Part shown: positions 51,945-63,360 of the stretch, one piece after another
Layout: the number at the start of each line of letters is the position of its first letter
Numbering within the stretch: position 1 is the stretch's first letter
Source: Saccoglossus kowalevskii
Lineage: Eukaryota > Hemichordata > Enteropneusta > Harrimaniidae
Assembly: GCF_000003605.2 (NCBI RefSeq)
Contig: NW_003144150.1
Span: 1 to 64,000 of the forward strand
DNA length: 64,000 nucleotides
Direction: 5' to 3'
Translations under genes and position numbers: made by a program
Notes under the pieces: generated by a model
The model's database searches: none
The model's input: only the letters and a program-made list of their open reading frames with translations
Told to the model about the DNA's origin: nothing

Positions 51945-54545
51945 GTCTAGTGAGGGTGATGTGAGGTAACTCTGAGTGTCTAGTTAGGGTGATGTGAGGT
52001 AACTCTGAGTGTCTAGTGAGGGTGATGTGAGGTAACTCTGAGTGTCTAGTGAGGGTGATGTGGGGTAACTCTGAGTATCTAGTGAGGGTGATGTGAGGTA
52101 ACTCTGAGTGTCTAGTTAGGGTGATGTGAGGTAACTCTGAGTGTCTAGTGAGGGTGATGTGAGGTAACTCTGAGTGTCTAGTTAGGGTGATGTGAGGTAA
52201 CTCTGAGTGTCTAGTGAGTGTGATGTGAGGTAACTCTGAGTGTCTAGTTAGGGTGATGTGAGGTAACTCTGAGTGTCAAGTGAGGGTGATGTGAGGTAAC
52301 TCTGAGTGTCTAGTGAGGGTGATGTGAGGTAACTCTGAGTGTCTAGTGAGGGTGATGTGAGGTAACTCTGAGTGTCTAGTTAGGGTGATGTGAGGTAACT
52401 CTGAGTGTCTAGTTAGGGTGATGTGAGGTAACTCTGAGTGTCTAGTGAGGGTGATGTGAGGTAACTCTGAGTATCTAGTGAGGGTGATGTGAGGTAACTC
52501 TGAGTGTCTAGTGTGGGTGGTGTGAGGTAACTCTGAGTGTCTAGTGAGGGTGATGTGAGGTAACTCTGAGTGTCTAGTTAGGGTGATGTGAGGTAACTCT
52601 GAGTGTCTAGTGAGGGTGATGTGGGGTAACTCTGAGTGTCTAGTTAGGGTGATGTGAGGTAACTCTGAGTGTCTAGTGAGGGTGATGTGAGGTAACTCTG
52701 AGTATCTAGTGAGGGTGATGTGAGGTAACTCTTAGTGTCTAGTTAGGGTGGTGTGAGGTAACTCTGAGTGTCTGGTGAGGGTGATGTGAGGTAACTCTGA
52801 GTGTCTAGTTAGGCTGATGTGAGGTAACTCTGAGTGTCTAGTGAGGGTGATGTGAGGTAACTCTGAGTGTCTAGTTAGGGTGATGTGAGGTAACTCTGAG
52901 TGTCTAGTGAGGGTGATGTGAGGTAACTCTGAGTGTCTAGTTAGGGTGATGTGAGGTAACTCTGAGTGTCTAGTGAGGGTGATGTGAGGTAACTCTGAGT
53001 GTCTAGTTAGGGTGATGTGAGGTAACTCTGAGTGTCAAGTGAGGGTGATGTGAGGTAACTCTGAGTGTCTAGTGAGGGTGATGTAAGGTAACTCTGAGTA
53101 TCTAGTGAGGGTGATGTGAGGTAACTCTGAGTGTCTAGTGAGGGTGATGTGAGGTAACTCTGAGTGTCTAGTGAGGGTGATGTGAGGTAACTCTGAGTGT
53201 CTAGTGAGGGTGATGTGAGGTAACTCTGAGTGTCTAGTGAGGGTGATGTGAGGTAACTCTGAGTATCTAGTGAGGGTGATGTGAGGTAACTCTGAGTGTC
53301 TAGTGAGGGTGATGTGAGGTAACTCTGAGTATCTAGTGAGGGTGATGTGAGGTAACTCTTAGTGTCTAGTTAGGGTGATGTGAGGTAACTCTGAGTGTCT
53401 TGTGAGGGTGATGTGAGGTAACTCTGAGTGTCTAGTTAGGGTGATGTGAGGTAACTCTGAGTGTCTAGTGAGGGTGATGTAAGGTAACTCTGAGTATCTA
53501 GTGAGGGTGATGTGAGGTAACTCTGAGTGTCTAGTGAGGGTGATGTGAGGTAACTCTGAGTGTCTAGTGAGGGTGGTGTGAGGTAACTCTGAGTGTCTAG
53601 TGAGGGTGATGTGAGGTAACTCTGAGTGTCTAGTTAGGGTGATGTGAGGTAACTCTGAGTGTCTAGTGAGGGTGATGTGAGGTAACTCTGAGTGTCTAGT
53701 GAGGGTGATGTGGGGTAACTCTGAGTATCTAGTGAGGGTGATGTGAGGTAACTCTGAGTGTCTAGTTAGGGTGATGTGAGGTAACTCTGAGTGTCTAGTG
53801 AGGGTGATGTGAGGTAACTCTGAGTGTCTAGTTAGGGTGATGTGAGGTAACTCTGAGTGTCTAGTGAGGGTGATGTGAGGTAACTCTGAGTGTCTAGTGA
53901 GGGTGATGTGAGGTAACTCTGAGTGTCTAGTTAGGGTGATGTGAGGTAACTCTGAGTGTCAAGTGAGGGTGATGTGAGGTAACTCTGAGTATCTAGTGAG
54001 GGTGATGTGAGGTAACTCTGAGTGTCTAGTTAGGGTGATGTGAGGTAACTCTGAGTGTCTAGTGAGGGTGATGTGAGGTAACTCTGAGTATCTAGTGAGG
54101 GTGATGTGAGGTAACTCTGAGTGTCTAGTGTGGGTGGTGTGAGGTAACTCTGAGTGTCTAGTAAGGGTGATGTGAGGTAACTCTGAGTGTCTAGTGAGGG
54201 TGATGTGAGGTAACTCTGAGTGTCTAGTTAGGGTGATGTGAGGTAACTCTGAGTGTCTAGTGAGGGTGATGTGGGGTAACTCTGAGTATCTAGTGAGGGT
54301 GATGTGAGGTAACTCTGAGTGTCTAGTGAGGGTGATGTGAGGTAACTCTGAGTGTCTAGTTAGGGTGATGTGAGGTAACTCTGAGTGTCTAGTGAGGGTG
54401 ATGTGAGGTAACTCTGAGTGTGTAGTTAGGGTGATGTGAGGTAACTCTGAGTGTCTAGTGAGGGTGATGTGAGGTAACTCTGAGTGTCTAGTTAGGGTGA
54501 TGTGAGGTAACTCTGAGTGTCTAGTGGAGGGTGATGTGAGGTAAC

Positions 54546-54611
54546 CCTGAGTGTCTATTTTTGTTTGATGTGCTGTAATCTCTGATTGTCCCCTGACGCC
54601 GATGTGAGATA
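54546..54611. repeat. Third diverged patch: two badly altered units
   Basis: Two consecutive unit-lengths are heavily changed: GTCTATTTTTGTTTGATG, GTGCTGTAATCTCTGATTG and TCCCCTGACGCCGATGTGAG. It is the only C-rich and CpG-bearing stretch in the interior. It is preceded by a unit with an extra G (TAGTGGAGGGTG) and followed at once by standard units. Abrupt edges and the small size leave open either an old degenerate pair of units or a local consensus error. Confidence 0.8.
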
Positions 54612-55181
54612 ACTCTGAGTGTCTAGTGAGGGTGATGTGAGGTAACTCTGAGTGTCTAGTGAGGGTGATGTGAGGTAACTCTGAGTATCTAGTGAGGGTG
54701 ATGTGAGGTAACTCTGAGTGTCTAGTGAGGGTGATGTGAGGTAACTCTGAGTGTCTAGTTAGGGTGATGTGAGGTAACTCTGAGTGTCTAGTGAGGGTGA
54801 TGTGAGGTAACTCTGAGTGTGTATTTAGGGTGATGTGAGGTAACTCTGAGTGTCTAGTGAGGGTGATGTGAGGTAACTCTGAGTGTCTAGTTAGGGTGAT
54901 GTGAGGTAACTCTGAGTGTCTAGTGAGGGTGATGTGAGGTAACCCTGAGTGTCTAGTTAGGGTGATGTGAGGTAACTCTGAGTGTCAAGTGAGGGTGATG
55001 TGAGGTAACTCTGAGTGTCTAGTGAGGGTGATGTGAGGTAACTCTGAGTGTCTAGTGAGGGTGATGTGAGGTAACTCTGAGTGTCTAGTGAGGGTGATGT
55101 GAGGTAACTCTGAGTATCTAGTGAGGGTGATGTGAGATAACTCTTAGTGTCTAGTTAGGGTGGTGTGAGGTAACTCTGAGT

Positions 55182-55478
55182 GTCTGGTGAGGGTGATGTG
55201 AGGTAACTCTGAGTGTCTAGTTAGGGTGATGTGAGGTAACTCTGAGTGTCTAGTGAGGGTGATGTGAGGTAACTCTGAGTGTCTAGTTAGGGTGATGTGA
55301 GGTAACTCTGAGTGTCTAGTGAGGGTGATGTGGGGTAACTCTGAGTGTCTAGTTAGGGTGATGTGAGGTAACTCTGAGTGTCTAGTGAGGGTGATGTGAG
55401 GTAACTCCGAGTGTCTAGTAAGGGTGATGTGAGGTAACTCTGAGTGTCTAGTGAGGGTGATGTGGGGTAACTCTGAGT
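55182..55478. repeat. 297-bp module, copy at 55.2 kb
   Basis: K-T-S-T-H-T-S-q-H with TCCGAG at 55406, then A at 55479. It shares the private TCCGAG plus q combination with the blocks at 21249 and 38856, and stays in step with them for about six further units. Confidence 0.85.
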
Positions 55479-57266
55479 ATCTAGTGAGGGTGATGTGAGG
55501 TAACTCTGAGTGTCTAGTGAGGGTGATGTGAGGTAACTCTGAGTGTCTAGTTAGGGTGATGTGAGGTAACTCTGAGTGTCTAGTGAGGGTGATGTAAGGT
55601 AACTCTGAGTATCTAGTGAGGGTGATGTGAGGTAACTCTGAGTGTCTAGTGAGGGTGATGTGAGGTAACTCTGAGTGTCTAGTGAGGGTGGTGTGAGGTA
55701 ACTCTGAGTGTCTAGTGAGGGTGATGTGAGGTAACTCTGAGTGTCTAGTTAGGGTGATGTGAGGTAACTCTGAGTGTCTAGTGAGGGTGATGTGAGGTAA
55801 CTCTGAGTGTCTAGTTAGGGTGATGTGAGGTAACTCTGAGTGTCTAGTGAGGGTGATGTGAGGTAACTCTGAGTGTCTAGTGAGGGTGATGTGAGGTAAC
55901 TCTGAGTATCTAGTGAGGGTGATGTGAGGTAACTCTGAGTGTCTAGTGAGGGTGATGTGAGGTAACTCTGAGTGTCTAGTGAGGGTGATGTGAGGTAACT
56001 CTGAGTGTCTAGTGAGGGTGATGTGAGGTAACTCTGAGTGTCTAGTGAGGGTGATGTGAGGTAACTCTGAGTGTCTAGTGAGGGTGATATGAGGTAACTC
56101 TGAGTGTCTAGCAAGGGTGGTGGTAGGTAACTCTGAGTGTCTAGTGAGGGTGATGTGAGGTAACTCTGAGTGTCTAGTGAAGGTGATGTGAGGTAACTCT
56201 GAGTGTCTAGTGAGGGTGATGTGAGGTAACTCTGAGTGTCTAGTGAGGGTGATGTGAGGTAACTCTGAGTGTCTAGTGAGGGTGATGTGAGGTAACTCTG
56301 AGTGTCTAGCAAGGGTGGTGGTAGGTAACTCTGAGTGTCTAGTGAGGGTGATGTGAGGTAACTCTGAGTGTCTAGCAAGGGTGGTGGTAGGTAACTCTGA
56401 GTGTCTGGTGAGGGTGATGTGAGGTAACTCTGAGTGTCTAGTGAGGGTGATGTGAGGTAACTCTGAGTGTCTAGTGAGGGTGATGTGAGGTAACTCTGAG
56501 TGTCTAGTGAGGGTGATGTGAGGTAACTCTGAGTATCTAGTGAGGGTGATGTGAGGTAACTCTGAGTGTCTAGTGTGGGTGGTGTGAGGTAACTCTGAGT
56601 GTCTGGTGAGGGTGATGTGAGGTAACTCTGAGTGTCTAGTTAGGGTGATGTGAGGTAACTCTGAGTGTCTAGTGAGGGTGATGTGAGGTAACTCTGAGTG
56701 TCTAGTTAGGGTGATGTGAGGTAACTCTGAGTGTCTAGTGAGGGTGATGTGGGGTAACTCTGAGTGTCTAGTGAGGGTGATGTGAGGTAACTCTGAGTGT
56801 CTAGTTAGGGTGATGTGAGGTAACTCTGAGTGTCTAGTGAGGGTGATGTGAGGTAACTCTGAGTGTCTAGTTAGGGTGATGTGAGGTAACTCTGAGTGTC
56901 TAGTGAGGGTGATGTGAGGTAACTCTGAGTGTCTAGTTAGGGTGATGTGAGGTAACTCTGAGTGTCAAGTGAGGGTGATGTGAGGTAACTCTGAGTGTCT
57001 AGTGAGGGTGATGTAAGGTAACTCTGAGTATCTAGTGAGGGTGATGTGAGGTAACTCTGAGTGTCTAGTGAGGGTGATGTGAGGTAACTCTGAGTGTCTA
57101 GTGAGGGTGATGTGAGGTAACTCTGAGTGTCTAGTGAGGGTGATGTGAGGTAACTCTGAGTGTCTAGTGAGGGTGATGTGAGGTAACTCTGAGTATCTAG
57201 TGAGGGTGATGTGAGGTAACTCTGAGTGTCTAGTGAGGGTGATGTGAGGTAACTCTGAGTGTCTAG

Positions 57267-57740
57267 TAAGGGTGATGTGAGGTACATGTAACTCAGAGTG
57301 TCTAGTGAGGGTGATGTGGGGTAACTCTGAGTATCTAGTGAGGGTGATGTGAGGTAACTCTGAGTGTCTAGTGAGGGTGATGTGAGGTAACTCTGAGTGT
57401 CTAGTTAGGGTGATGTGAGGTAACTCTGAGTGTCTAGTGAGGGTGATGTAAGGTAACTCTGAGTATCTAGTGAGGGTGATGTGAGGTAACTCTGAGTGTC
57501 TAGTAAGGGTGATGTGAGGTACATGTAACTCAGAGTGTCTAGTGAGGGTGATGTGGGGTAACTCTGAGTATCTAGTGAGGGTGATGTGAGGTAACTCTGA
57601 GTGTCTAGTGAGGGTGATGTGAGGTAACTCTGAGTGTCTAGTTAGGGTGATGTGAGGTAACTCTGAGTGTCTAGTGAGGGTGATGTAAGGTAACTCTGAG
57701 TATCTAGTGAGGGTGATGTGAGGTAACTCTGAGTGTCTAG
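57267..57740. repeat. 237-bp tandem duplication with a 39-bp unit
   Basis: A q unit extended by six bases (GGTACATGTAACTCAGAG) occurs at 57281 and again 237 bp later at 57518. Between them lie H, A, S, T, S-Y and A units; 237 equals six 33-bp units plus one 39-bp unit. The insertion was seen nowhere else. It contains the palindrome ACATGT and supplies the only ATG on the - strand inside the array that I could find. Confidence 0.88.
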
Positions 57741-58790
57741 TGAGGGTGATGTGAGGTAACTCTGAGTGTCTAGTGAGGGTGGTGTGAGGTAACTCTGAGT
57801 GTCTAGTGAGGGTGATGTGAGGTAACTCTGAGTGTCTAGTTAGGGTGATGTGAGGTAACTCTGAGTGTCTAGTGAGGGTGATGTGAGGTAACTCTGAGTG
57901 TCTAGTAAGGGTGATGTGAGGTAACTCTGAGTGTCTAGTGAGGGTGATGTGGGGTAACTCTGAGTATCTAGTGAGGGTGATGTGAGGTAACTCTGAGTGT
58001 CTAGTGAGGGTGATGTGAGGTAACTCTGAGTGTCTAGTTAGGGTGATGTGAGGTAACTCTGAGTGTCTAGTGAGGGTGATGTGAGGTAACTCTGAGTGTC
58101 TAGTTAGGGTGATGTGAGGTAACTCTGAGTGTCTAGTGAGGGTGATGTGAGGTAACCCTGAGTGTCTAGTTAGGGTGATGTGAGGTAACTCTGAGTGTCA
58201 AGTGAGGGTGATGTGAGGTAACTCTGAGTGTCTAGTGAGGGTGATGTGAGGTAACTCTGAGTGTCTAGTGAGGGTGATGTGAGGTAACTCTGAGTGTCTA
58301 GTTAGGGTGATGTGAGGTAACTCTGAGTGTCTAGTTATGGTGATGTGAGGTAACTCTGAGTGTCTAGTGAGGGTGATGTGAGGTAACTCTGAGTATCTAG
58401 TGAGGGTGATGTGAGGTAACTCTGAGTGTCTAGTGTGGGTGGTGTGAGGTAACTCTGAGTGTCTGGTGAGGGTGATGTGAGGTAACTCTGAGTGTCTAGT
58501 TAGGGTGATGTGAGGTAACTCTGAGTGTCTAGTGAGGGTGATGTGAGGTAACTCTGAGTGTCTAGTTAGGGTGATGTGAGGTAACTCTGAGTGTCTAGTT
58601 AGGGTGATGTGGGGTAACTCTGAGTGTCTAGTGAGGGTGATGTGAGGTAACTCTGAGTGTCTAGTGTGGGTGGTGTGAGGTAACTCTGAGTGTCTAGTGA
58701 GGGTGATGTGAGGTAAGTCTGAGTATCTAGTGAGGGTGATGTGAGGTAACTCTGAGTGTCTAGTGTGGGTGGTGTGAGGTAACTCTGAGT

Positions 58791-59318
58791 GTCTGGTGAG
58801 GGTGATGTGAGGTAACTCTGAGTGTCTAGTTAGGGTGATGTGAGGTAACTCTGAGTGTCTAGTGAGGGTGATGTGAGGTAACTCTGAGTGTCTAGTTAGG
58901 GTGATGTGAGGTAACTCTGAGTGTCTAGTTAGTGTGATGTGAGGTAACTCTGAGTGTCTAGTTAGGGTGATGTGAGGTAACTCTGAGTGTCTAGTGAGGG
59001 TGATGTGAGGTAACCCTGAGTGTCTAGTTAGGGTGATGTGAGGTAACTCTGAGTGTCAAGTGAGGGTGATGTGAGGTAACTCTGAGTGTCTAGTGAGGGT
59101 GATGTGAGGTAACTCTGAGTGTCTAGTGAGGGTGATGTGAGGTAACTCTGAGTGTCTAGTTAGGGTGATGTGAGGTAACTCTGAGTGTCTAGTTAGGGTG
59201 ATGTGAGGTAACTCTGAGTGTCTAGTGAGGGTGATGTGAGGTAACTCTGAGTATCTAGTGAGGGTGATGTGAGGTAACTCTGAGTGTCTAGTGTGGGTGG
59301 TGTGAGGTAACTCTGAGT
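58791..59318. repeat. Shortened (528-bp) member of the 18-unit block family
   Basis: K-led T/S units, a unit with TAGTTAGTGTG, AACCCTGAG, T, P, then S and T units to A-W. It is 16 units long, two fewer than its relatives at 39648, 45246 and 51351. It is preceded by W-S-A-W with AAGTCTGAG at 58715. Confidence 0.8.
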
Positions 59319-62300
59319 GTCTGGTGAGGGTGATGTGAGGTAACTCTGAGTGTCTAGTTAGGGTGATGTGAGGTAACTCTGAGTGTCTAGTGAGGGTGAT
59401 GTGAGGTAACTCTGAGTGTCTAGTTAGGGTGATGTGAGGTAACTCTGAGTGTCTAGTGAGGGTGATGTGGGGTAACTCTGAGTGTCTAGTTAGGGTGATG
59501 TGAGGTAACTCTGAGTGTCTAGTTAGGGTGATTCTGAGTGTCTAGTGAGGGTGATGTGAGGTAACTCTGAGTGTCTAGTTAGGGTGATGTGAGGTAACTC
59601 TGAGTGTCTAGTGAGGGTGATGTGAGGTAACTCTGAGTATCTAGTGAGGGTGATGTGAGGTAACTCTGAGTGTCTAGTGTGGGTGGTGTGAGGTAACTCT
59701 GAGTGTCTGGTGAGGGTGATGTGAGGTAACTCTGAGTGTCTAGTTAGGGTGATGTGAGGTATCTCTGAGTGTCTAGTGAGGGTGATGTGAGGTAACTCTG
59801 AGTGTCTAGTTAGGGTGATGTGAGGTAACTCTGAGTGTCTAGTGAGGGTGATGTGAGGTAACCCTGAGTGTCTAGTTAGGGTGATGTGAGGTAACTCTGA
59901 GTGTCAAGTGAGGGTGATGTGAGGTAACTCTCAGTGTCTAGTGAGGGTGATGTGAGGTAACTCTGAGTGTCTAGTGAGGGTGATGTGAGGTAACTCTGAG
60001 TGTCTAGTGAGGGTGATGTGAGGTAACTCTGAGTATCTAGTGAGGGTGATGTGAGGTAACTCTGAGTATCTAGTGAGGGTGATGTGAGGTAACTCTGAGT
60101 GTCTAGTGAGGGTGATGTAAGGTAACTCTGAGTATCTAGTGAGGGTGATGTGAGGTAACTCTGAGTGTCTAGAGAGGGTGATGTGAGGTAACTCTGAGTG
60201 TCTAGTGAGGGTGATGTGAGGTAACTCTGAGTGTCTAGTGAGGGTGATGTGAGGTAACTCTGAGTGTCTAGTTAGGGTGATGTGAGGTAACTCTGAGTGT
60301 CTAGTGAGGGTGATGTGAGGTAACTCTGAGTGTCTAGTGAGGGTGGTGTGAGGTAACTCTGAGTGTCTAGTGAGGGTGATGTGAGGTAACTCTGAGTGTC
60401 TAGTTAGGGTGATGTGAGGTAACTCTGAGTGTCTAGTGAGGGTGATGTGAGGTAACTCTGAGTGTCTAGTGTGGGTGGTGTGAGGTAACACTGAGTGTCC
60501 GGTGAGGGTGATGTGAGGTAACTCTGAGTATCTAGTTAGGGTGATGTGAGGTAACTCTGAGTGTCTAGTGAGGGTGATGTGAGGTAACACTGAGTGTCTA
60601 GTAAGGGTGATGTGAGGTAACTCTGAGTGTCTAGTGAGGGTGATGTGGGGTAACTCTGAGTATCTAGTGAGGGTGATGTGAGGTAACTCTGAGTGTCTAG
60701 TTAGGGTGATGTGAGGTAACTCTGAGTGTCTAGTGAGGGTGATGTGAGGTAACTCTGAGTGTCTAGTTAGGGTGATGTGAGGTAACTCTGAGTGTCTAGT
60801 GAGGGTGATGTGAGGTAACTCTGAGTGTCTAGTTAGAGTGATGTGAGGTAACTCTGAGTGTCTAGTGAGGGTGATGTGAGGTAACTCTGAGTGTCTAGTT
60901 AGGGTGATGTGAGGTAACTCTGAGTGTCAAGTGAGGGTGATGTGAGGTAACTCTGAGTGTCTAGTGAGGGTGATGTGAGGTAACTCTGAGTGTCTAGTTA
61001 GGGTGATGTGAGGTAACTCTGAGTGTCTAGTTAGGGTGATGTGAGGTAACTCTGAGTGTCTAGTGAGGGTGATGTGAGGTAACTCTGAGTATCTAGTGAG
61101 GGTGATGTGAGGTAACTCTGAGTGTCTAGTGTGGGTGGTGTGAGGTAACTCTGAGTGTCTGGTGAGGGTGATGTGAGGTAACTCTGAGTGTCTAGTTAGG
61201 GTGATGTGAGGTAACTCTGAGTGTCTAGTGAGGGTGATGTGAGGTAACTCTGAGTGTCTAGTTAGGGTGATGTGAGGTAACTCTGAGTGTCTAGTGAGGG
61301 TGATGTGGGGTAACTCTGAGTGTCTAGTTAGGGTGATGTGAGGTAACTCTGAGTGTCTAGTTAGGGTGATGTGGGGTAACTCTGAGTGTCTAGTGTGGGT
61401 GGTGTGAGGTAACTCTGAGTGTCTAGTGAGGGTGATGTGAGGTAACTCTGAGTATCTAGTGAGGGTGATGTGAGGTAACTCTGAGTGTCTAGTGTGGGTG
61501 GTGTGAGGTAACTCTGAGTGTCTGGTGAGGGTGATGTGAGGTAACTCTGAGTGTCTAGTTAGGGTGATGTGAGGTAACTCTGAGTGTCTAGTGAGGGTGA
61601 TGTGAGGTAACTGAGTGTCTAGTTAGGGTGATGTGAGGTAACTCTGAGTGTCAAGTGAGGGTGATGTGAGGTAACTCTGATTGTCTAGTGAGGGTGATGT
61701 GAGGTAACTCTGAGTATCTAGTGAGGGTGATGTGAGGTAACTCTGAGTGTCTAGTTAGGGTGATGTGAGGTAACTCTGAGTGTCTAGTGAGGGTGATGTG
61801 AGGTAACTCTGAGTATCTAGTGAGGGTGATGTGAGGTAACTCTGAGTGTCTAGTGTGGGTGGTGTGAGGTAACTCTGAGTGTCTGGTGAGGGTGATGTGA
61901 GGTAACTCTGAGTGTCTAGCAAGGGTGGTGGTAGGTAACTCTGAGTGTCTAGTGAGGGTGTTGGGGGTAACTGTGAGTGTCTAGTGAGGGTGATGTGAGG
62001 TAACTCTGAGTGTCTAGCAAGGGTGGTGGTAGGTAACTCTGAGTGTCTAGTGAGGGTGATGTGAGGTAACTCTGAGTGTCTAGTGAGGGTGATGTGAGGT
62101 AACTCTGAGTGTCTAGTGTGGGTGGTGTGAGGTAACTCTGAGTGTCTGGTGAGGGTGATGTGAGGTAACTCTGAGTGTCTAGTTAGGGTGATGTGAGGTA
62201 ACTCTGAGTGTCTAGTGAGGGTGATGTGAGGTAACTCTGAGTGTCTAGTTAGGGTGATGTGAGGTAACTCTGAGCGTCTAGTAAGGGTGATGTGAGGTAA

Positions 62301-62430
62301 CTCTGAGTGTCTAGTGTGGGTGGTGTGAGGTAACTCTGAGTGTCTGGTGAGGGTGATGTGAGGTAACTCTGAGTGTCTAGTTAGGGTGATGTGAGGTAAC
62401 TCTGAGTGTCTAGTGAGGGTGATGTGAGGT

Positions 62431-63085
62431 AACTGAGTGTCTAGTTAGGGTGATGTGAGGTAACTCTGAGTGTCAAGTGAGGGTGATGTGAGGTAACTCT
62501 GATTGTCTAGTGAGGGTGATGTGAGGTAACTCTGAGTATCTAGTGAGGGTGATGTGAGGTAACTCTGAGTGTCTAGTGAGGGTGATGTGAGGTAACTCTG
62601 ATTGTCTAGTGAGGGTGATGTGAGGTAACTCTGAGCGTCTAGTGAGGGTGATGTGAGGTAACACTGAGTGTCTAGTGAGGGTGATGTGAGGTAACTCTGA
62701 GTGTCTAGTGAGGGTGATGTGAGGTAACACTGAGTGTCTAGTGAGGGTGATGTGAGGTAACTCTGAGTGAATAGTGAGGGTGATGTGAGGTAACTCTGAG
62801 TGTCTAGTGAGGGTGTTGGGGGTAACTCTGAGTGTCTAGTGAGGGTGATGTGAGGTAACTCTGAGTGTCTAGTTAGGGTGATGTGAGGTAACTCTGAGTG
62901 TCTAGCAAGGGTGGTGGTAGGTAACTCTGAGTGTCTAGTGAGGGTGTTGGGGGTAACTCTGAGTGTCTAGTGAGGGTGATGTGAGGTAACTCTGAGTGTC
63001 TAGTTAGGGTGATGTGAGGTAACTCTGAGTGTCTAGTGAGGGTGATGTGAGGTAACTCTGAGTGTCTAGTGAGGGTGATGTGAGG
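62431..63085. repeat. About 650-bp copy of the block at 29.78-30.43 kb
   Basis: It starts at an X unit and continues T, P, CTGATTGTC, A, S, CTGATTGTC, GAGCGTCTAG, E, S, S, E, S, N, S, J, S, T, C, J. The counterpart begins at 29777. The offset is 32,654 bp at both the X unit and the second J unit. The two separate on the right, where the A unit before W is missing here. Confidence 0.85.
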
Positions 63086-63360
63086 TAACTCTGAGTGTCT
63101 AGTGTGGGTGGTGTGAGGTAACTCTGAGTGTCTAGTTAGGGTGATGTGAGGTAAATCTGAGTGTCTAGTTAGGGTGATGTGAGGTAACTCTGAATGTCTA
63201 GTGAGGGTGATGTGAGGTAACTCTGAGTGTCTAGTGAGGGTGATGTGAGGTAACTCTGAGTGTCTAGTTAGGGTGATGTGAGGTAACTCTGAGTGTCTAG
63301 TGAGGGTGATGTGAGGTAACTCTGAGTGTCTAGTGAGGGTGATGTGAGGTAACTCTGAGT

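Larger units (their letters stand above)
20916..54545. repeat. Array section 3: main body with higher-order blocks
   Basis: Over 33 kb of array without any gene or inserted element. It holds the best-preserved higher-order structure: 792-bp and 594-bp blocks, several 297-bp modules, tandem duplications near 27.8 and 40.5 kb, a threefold P-A-E-N-J block at 28.5-30.8 kb and a 3,001-bp-spaced pair near 35 and 38 kb. Small irregularities include GTGTTCTAG (about 33809), TAGGGGTGATG (about 33950), a unit lacking two bases (about 41878), TCTAATTGATGGGTG (about 23098) and GATGTGAGGGTGACTC (about 50740). Confidence 0.9.

Noticed and set aside
54546-54611. Insertion of a small mobile element in the array
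   Set aside because: The patch is about two unit lengths, still aligns loosely to the unit, and has no terminal repeats or target-site duplication.
1120-62730. About two dozen open frames of 63 to 1,446 codons on the - strand
   Set aside because: All are translations of the 33-bp array into 11-residue periodic peptides. Starts are GTG or TTG made by unit variants, except one ATG at 57285-57287 in the six-base insertion. Stops come from ordinary unit variants. Two overlapping frames are open at once in several places (for example 3.8-4.2 and 33.3-33.7 kb). None has a domain, signal peptide or non-repeat part.
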